Part shown: in pieces, positions 59,050-64,000 of the stretch
How positions within the stretch are numbered: the first letter of the stretch is position 1
Layout of the letters: each line of letters begins with the position of its first letter
NCBI GenBank assembly: GCA_000697055.1
Contig: JNDT01002365.1
Location: 1 to 64,000 of the forward strand
Origin: Saksenaea vasiformis B4078
Taxonomy: Eukaryota > Mucoromycota > Mucoromycetes > Mucorales > Saksenaeaceae
Direction of reading: 5' to 3'
Length of the DNA stretch: 64,000 bases
Made by a program: the position numbers and the translations under genes
The notes under the pieces: model-generated
The model's database searches: none
The model's input: only the letters and a program-made list of their open reading frames with translations
What the model was told of the DNA's origin: nothing

Positions 59050-59859
59050 CAGGAACGTGGACTTTTTCTGACACCCAAGAATCGATAGGCCGCTAAAATA
59101 TATCCATGATCCGTCCCAGGAAAATCAAATTTCTTGTTAACAAAGCATTTAACCATACCCAAAACAACAAAAAAAAACCCAAAAAAAGAGAGAGAGAAAT
59201 ATATGTCTTTCTCATTTATTTCTTCTTACTACTTACATTATTATTTCAAATGAAAACGAAAAAGTTGCAATTTGTAATTACTTTTTTCATATACTTCCAG
59301 TGAAATACTTCGTCCGAGATGGTCGGTGCGAAAAATAAAGCTGTTACACAGATTATCATCACTTTTTACCGTTTCTTTCAATCCATCTTGTCCCGCTTTG
59401 CATGATTGTCTATCTTGTGACGTTCGCATTAGGTATGGACACAACACCGTGGTGTTTTCCCGTCATTGTGACGGTTACTTGGAGACCATACTACCAATAA
59501 TAGGGAGGTGATGCATGTTTAACTTTGAGTCGCTTGTACTCTTCATTGGTGATTTTCAATGCACCTGTTAGAGTTTCAGTATACGTGTGTGGCAAAAAAA
59601 AAGTAGAGAAGGTATTCGCAGTAATTAATAGCTACCCCTATCTCGGTAGATTTGATAAAACCGGTAGATGGGATTGTGGTACAACCGCTACCATCTTTCG
59701 GAACCATTTTCTCCTTTCGTGTTGTCAATCACGGTATTCTCACTGCCGATGCGAGCAATGGCTTTTTTTTTTTGGCATAAGATCCCGACATAAATCCTGT
59801 ATTGGAGCGATAGCTTTTTTCACCTTTCCTCACCTTTAATAGCTTTGAAATCGAACACT

Positions 59860-59883
59860 AATATATATATATATATATATATA
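59860..59883. repeat. (AT)n microsatellite
   Basis: About 11-12 AT units in the intergenic region upstream of LEU1. Confidence 0.9.
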
Positions 59884-60284
59884 TTCGCTGTAGCATAATC
59901 ATAGTCTGGCCTCTTTGTTATCTTTGTAAATCTAACTGCTATGACCTTGTTCAGTCCCTGAACATCTATTATGCAAGGCTCTGAAACGAATGTTCGTTTG
60001 TTTTCCTCTCATTGTTTTCAGAATTGTAAGGCAAACAAGCAGCGCTTGTTGATTGTCATTCCTCCGTCCAGCAGATGTCTGATGGTCATGTTCCTGAATG
60101 AACGTTCATGTGTCGGCGCATTCTGTCCTAATCACCGACACATATGGTGCTTTCCAAGGAAAGGTGACACATTTAAGCATGTTATCAAAAGAATCTGAAA
60201 AAAAATCCGAAACCACCAAGTTCTGGGAAAAACGAATGACCGGCCGATCAGAGACAGCTTAACCAATGAATGAAGAGGAACAAC

Positions 60285-60423
60285 TGAGTCACAAAACGTA
60301 CAGATCTGTGGCTCCAAAGACCAAGCGCGAATGGCGCTTGAGTCACGACAACACCAGTTGAAATCGATTCATCATATCCAATCGCATCGAGTTATCGGCT
60401 GAGTCACTCCATCCCTTATATAA
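60285..60423 (+). promoter_or_regulatory. LEU1 promoter: three TGAGTCA sites and a TATA box
   Basis: Perfect TGAGTCA heptamers lie at 60285-60291, 60339-60345 and 60400-60406, all in the same orientation, followed by TATATAA at 60417-60423, about 90 bp before the LEU1 ATG at 60513. TGA(G/C)TCA is the Gcn4/CPC1 binding site, so this gene is predicted to be under general amino-acid control. Confidence 0.8.
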
Positions 60424-60512
60424 CCTCCTCTATCAATGCATGATTCACACGATTGATTTCTTCTTTCTCTCTTCACTTAACCTCCCCGCTCTCTTTCCTC
60501 AAAAACCATAAT

Positions 60513-62933
60513 ATGGGTCGCACTCTCTACGATAAAGTCTGGGATGATCATGTTGTTGATCGCCAGGAAGATGGCACTTGCTTGATATTCATTGATCGGC
60601 ACCTGGTTCACGAGGTGACCAGTCCTCAGGCTTTTGAAGGCCTTCGCAACGCCGGTCGCTCTGTACGCCGTCTGGATTGCACACTTGCTACCGTCGATCA
60701 CAATATCCCTACATCATCACGAAAAAACTTTAAGAATATTTCTACGTTTATCGAGGAAGCCGACTCAAGAACCCAGTGTGAAACATTGGAAAGCAATGTC
60801 AAAGAATTTGGTCTGACATACTTTGGTATGGATGACAGCCGTCAAGGCATTGTCCACGTTATTGGACCCGAACAAGGTTTTACGCTTCCTGGCACTACAG
60901 GTAAAGAAAAAAAGTGCCATTGAGGGTTTATTTGGATGTTAACCTGGGATTTCTCCTTTTTTTTTCTTTCCTTTTGAATTGCAGTTGGTATGTGTTCACG
61001 ATCTTGCAGTACATAAAACGATACTGATTTATTTATTTGTTTGTCCCTTTTTTTTTTAGTTTGTGGTGATTCTCATACGTCAACCCATGGTGCATTTGGT
61101 GCTTTGGCCTTTGGTATCGGTACTTCTGAGGTGGAACACGTTTTGGCGACTCAGACGTTGTTGCAAAAGAAGTCCAAAAACATGCGTGTACGTGTGGAAG
61201 GAACATTGACGCCCGGTGTGACAAGCAAAGACATTGTGTTGCATGTGATTGGCGTTATTGGCACAGCAGGAGGTACCGGATGTGTGATTGAATTTTGTGG
61301 ATCGGCTATCCGAGAACAGTCGATGGAGGCACGTATGTCTATCTGCAACATGTCTATCGAGGCTGGTGCCCGTGCGGGTATGATTGCACCTGATCAAATT
61401 ACATTTGATTATCTTCGCGACAAGCCCTTGGCGCCAAAGGGGGCTGAATGGGACCGTGCGGTGGCCTACTGGAAGTCCCTGACTGCAGATGAGGATGCAG
61501 TGTATGATGTCAATGTGGAGATTGATGCAGCCGATATCGCCCCTACCGTTACCTGGGGAACAAGTCCGCAGGACGTAGTCCCTATCACTGGCAAGACACC
61601 CAACCCTGCCGACACCAAGGATCAAGCTAAGCGTGCAGCCATTATTCGTGCCTTGGATTACATCGGTCTGGAACCTGATACCCCTATGCAAGAAGTTAAA
61701 ATCGACAAGGCATTCATCGGAAGCTGCACCAACTCACGTATTGAAGATCTTCGCAGCGCGGCCGCCATTGTCAAGGGACGTCATATTGCTGACTGGGTCT
61801 ACGCTATGGTTGTTCCCGGTTCGGGTTTAGTTAAGCGTCAAGCAGAGAGAGAAGGCTTGGACGTGATCTTCAAAGACGCCGGGTTTGACTGGAGAGAAGC
61901 TGGTTGCTCCATGTGCTTGGGTATGAATCCGGATCAGTTGAAACCAGGTGAACGATGTGCAAGCACAAGCAACCGTAACTTCGAAGGACGTCAGGGTGCG
62001 GGTGGACGTACTCATTTGATGAGTCCAGCCATGGCCGCGGCTGCAGCTATCAAGGGTTATCTGACCGATGTTCGTGAAATGCTTCCTTCTACAGAGGAAA
62101 TCCCCCCTGTGCGTGCAAGCTCTCCCAAACCACACCACACTGTCGAGCCCGAAGTCGAAAAGAACCACGAAGCCGCCGCTGCAAAGGCCGACCCTGTTAC
62201 CGATGCACCTGCTTCCAGTCCTGCTGTCGGCGCTACCACTTCAGCTGCTGGTATGCCAAAGTTCACTACCCTTAAAGGCTACGCAGCACCTTTGTCTATT
62301 ACCAATGTTGATACGGATATGATTATTCCCAAGCAGTTCTTGAAGACAATCAAACGCACGGGTCTCGGAAGCGCCTTGTTCTACTCCATTCGTTATAACG
62401 CCAAGACGGGCGAGGAAGAGCCAGATTTCGTATTGAACAAGGAACCCTACCGCAACGCACGTATTCTCGTTTGTACCGGCGTCAATTTCGGCTGTGGTAG
62501 TTCGCGTGAACACGCTCCTTGGGCTTTCAACGATTTCGGTATCCGCTGCATCATTGCACCAAGTTTTGCGGATATCTTTTTCAACAACTGTTTCAAGAAC
62601 GGTATGTTGCCTATTGTTTTGCCTCAAGAACAAGTCGATGCAATCGCCGAGAAGGCCAAGGAAGGTGCTGAAGTCGAGGTTGATCTTGAAAACCAAGTCA
62701 TTCGATTCCCTGGTGGTGAAGTGTCTTTCGAAGTAGAAGAATTCCGTAAACACTGCCTGGTCAATGGTTTGGATGATATTGGTTTGACCATGCAAAAAGA
62801 TCACTTGATTGAAGCTTTTGAGAAGAAGCGAACGAGCCAATGGCCTTGGCTGAATGGCAAGAACTATAATAGCACTGCAAAGAAACTTGTGCCTGTAGGC
62901 AATCCCCAGAAGAAGCAGAAATTAGACTGGTAG
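60513..62933 (+). CDS. LEU1: 3-Isopropylmalate dehydratase (alpha-isopropylmalate isomerase), fused LeuC-LeuD
   Basis: Exons 60513-60900, 60985-60987 (3 nt) and 61060-62933 give 754 residues, close to fungal Leu1. It converts 2-isopropylmalate to 3-isopropylmalate, the second step of leucine synthesis. The N-terminal LeuC part starts [15 protein letters not shown] and has the [20 protein letters not shown] signature and 4Fe-4S ligands: the Cys of [17 protein letters not shown] and [12 protein letters not shown] polar Ala/Pro-rich linker (about 370-420) connects to the LeuD swivel domain ([30 protein letters not shown]). The tiny second exon restores Val-Val before CGDSHT. The promoter carries three Gcn4-type sites. 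Fungal Leu1 is normally cytosolic; no targeting peptide is seen. Confidence 0.95.
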
Positions 62934-62944
62934 CTTTTTTTTTC

Positions 62945-63950
62945 CGCTGTATTTATTGAACAACTTTTTACGCTACTGTAAATAAACTATGCGTCCATGA
63001 AGAACCAAGTTTGCGCTAAGGAAATAATTGAATTTGCGGTCATTAGTTCACAAATTGGCGACAAAATAATACTGTACTTACATCAACTCGGTTTCCAGAT
63101 GGGCACATAATTTATTGGAGCAGCATAAAAAATTGTTCACGGTTAGTAAATGGAAGACGATTTGATTGCCTTTTTACTTACCCCGAAGGTAATCAGGCCA
63201 GAAGCCTGGGCCAAGCCCGCACCTAGGTCCGGTGGGGCCAGCGTGGGGTTGTTCCTGGTGACGAGGACCAGTGTTGAGAGCTACGCCGTGCAGAGGACTT
63301 GAAGCGATGCAAACGACCAGCGATCTATTGTACAAGAAGAGTGATGCCGAGCGCGGCAGTGTTTATTTTACTTACTTAAGTGATGGGTAAAAACGCCACC
63401 ACAGCTAGGGCGGTTCGGGACAGCGGTCATGCAGGCTATCGATAGACAAAAAATCATGAATAATTGTGTATGTATATAAATTGACATCCTTGCCGAGGAT
63501 GTTAAAGAGAACAGAGCCAAAGAAAAAAGGGGAAATTGGTACGTTTGTTTAAGTATGGATTATTTTGGGTGGAACCTGTGCTTATCTTGAAACATTTTTA
63601 CTGCTTTGCGATGGAATACTGGGAATCCATCACTGAAGTACCTCAATGCAAAAAACAATTTTTTGTTTCAATGAGACATTTCCTTATCGTAAGACATTTT
63701 TACTGCTTTCCGACGGGATATCGGAAAACGATCACTGAAGCACCTCAATGCAAAAACGAAGTTACTCACACGCGAATTATTCGTAGGATTGACGCAAAGT
63801 AACCTACTTCTCGCCGCAAAGACGCATCAATTTCCAGCGCTAAACTTATTCAACTTGAACGTAAAAGGACATATAGCTGACGCAGACGTTGATTCCAAAT
63901 CCAGTATTAACGCATTTTGTACGTAAAAATTGCAAACACATTTTTTTTTC
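62945..63950 (-). repeat. Dispersed small-gene repeat family, copy C
   Basis: Homologous to copy B along about 1 kb. Minus-strand features: leader TTTCTTTGGCTCTGTTC, a 5' intron donor GCAAGG, an ATG at 63430 in CCTGCATGACCGCTGTCC, exon 63376-63430 with donor GTAAGTAAAA, and exon 63182-63324. In the frame that matches copy B this last exon reads CIASSPLHGVALNTGPRHQE and ends GFWPDYLRG at a perfect donor GTAAGT. A terminal AATAAA lies at about 62950. The exon length differs from copy B by one base after the acceptor, so at least one copy is out of frame. It starts 12 bp after the LEU1 stop, so the two transcripts must overlap or nearly so. Confidence 0.65.
63592..63757. repeat. 65-bp direct duplication at 102-bp spacing
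   Basis: ACATTTTTACTGCTTT...TCACTGAAG(T/C)ACCTCAATGC at 63592-63656 is repeated at 63694-63756 with few changes. It occupies the same position in copy C as the 38-39-bp array does in copy B. Confidence 0.75.
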
Positions 63951-64000
63951 TTTTCACTGTAAATGATATCTCATAACATCGTATCCTAAAAAAAAAAAAG

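Noticed and set aside
1..64000. CRISPR arrays, rRNA, or bacterial-type operons
   Set aside because: No regularly spaced identical repeats, no conserved rRNA blocks, and all recognisable genes are intron-bearing fungal genes.

Overview
The window looks like nuclear DNA from a filamentous fungus of the Mucoromycota, probably Mucorales; I do not claim a genus. The evidence is that conserved proteins are split by many short (about 45-110 bp) GT-AG introns with TAG/CAG acceptors, genes are closely spaced on both strands, leucine biosynthesis uses the fused fungal-type isopropylmalate isomerase, and the gaps hold mobile-element relics. No prokaryotic operons, rRNA, tRNA or CRISPR arrays were recognised.

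Layout. 0.7-3.9 kb (+): a multi-exon Fanzor (eukaryotic TnpB relative), with all three RuvC acidic residues present but carrying a frameshift and a lost splice donor. 4.0-7.15 kb (-): Timeless/Tof1/Swi1. It shares a roughly 155-bp divergent promoter with mitochondrial uS9m (7.3-8.4 kb, +). 8.7-11.1 kb (-): CBS/PB1 protein of the Mug70 type. 11.9-12.55 kb: relic ending in a GCR1_C-like domain. 12.8-13.3 kb (+): a small four-exon orphan gene. 13.4-16.5 kb (+): Utp17/WDR75. 16.8-18.8 kb (-): asteroid-type XPG-like nuclease. 19.9-21.7 kb (+): SERINC/TMS1. 21.8-24.8 kb (-): Osh3-type lipid-transfer protein. 26-27 kb (-): penta-EF-hand protein. 25.3 kb and 27.7-34.1 kb: transposon and nuclease-like relics, including a 712-bp pogo-like deletion element and an inverted duplication. 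35.3-37.8 kb (+): M28/GCPII-family peptidase. 38 kb (-): WW-domain protein. 41.6-43.3 kb (+): SAM methyltransferase. 44.0-45.0 kb (-): Gcn4/CPC1-like bZIP with two upstream ORFs. 46.2-47.1 kb (-): orphan proline-directed-site protein. 48.5-49.0 kb (+): endosulfine/Igo1. 49.3-50.2 kb (-): SPRY protein with a PPxY motif. 50.5-52 kb (-): orphan single-pass membrane protein. 52-60 kb: gene-poor. 60.5-62.9 kb (+): LEU1.

Most interesting themes. First, an amino-acid-control pair in one window: the bZIP gene has the classic short-plus-long uORF leader, and the LEU1 promoter has three perfect TGAGTCA sites upstream of a TATA box. Second, LEU1 appears to contain a 3-nt micro-exon, and micro-exons of 15, 21 and 22 nt occur in three other genes. 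Third, a minus-strand, spliced, AATAAA-ended repeat family occurs three times (43.4, 54.0 and 62.9 kb), looking like decayed copies of a small, possibly secreted-protein gene; the copy at 54 kb has a 38-39-bp tandem array on its upstream side. Fourth, there is the Fanzor relic.

Coordinates of exon boundaries were worked out by hand from splice motifs and protein conservation. No alignment, HMM or expression data were available.
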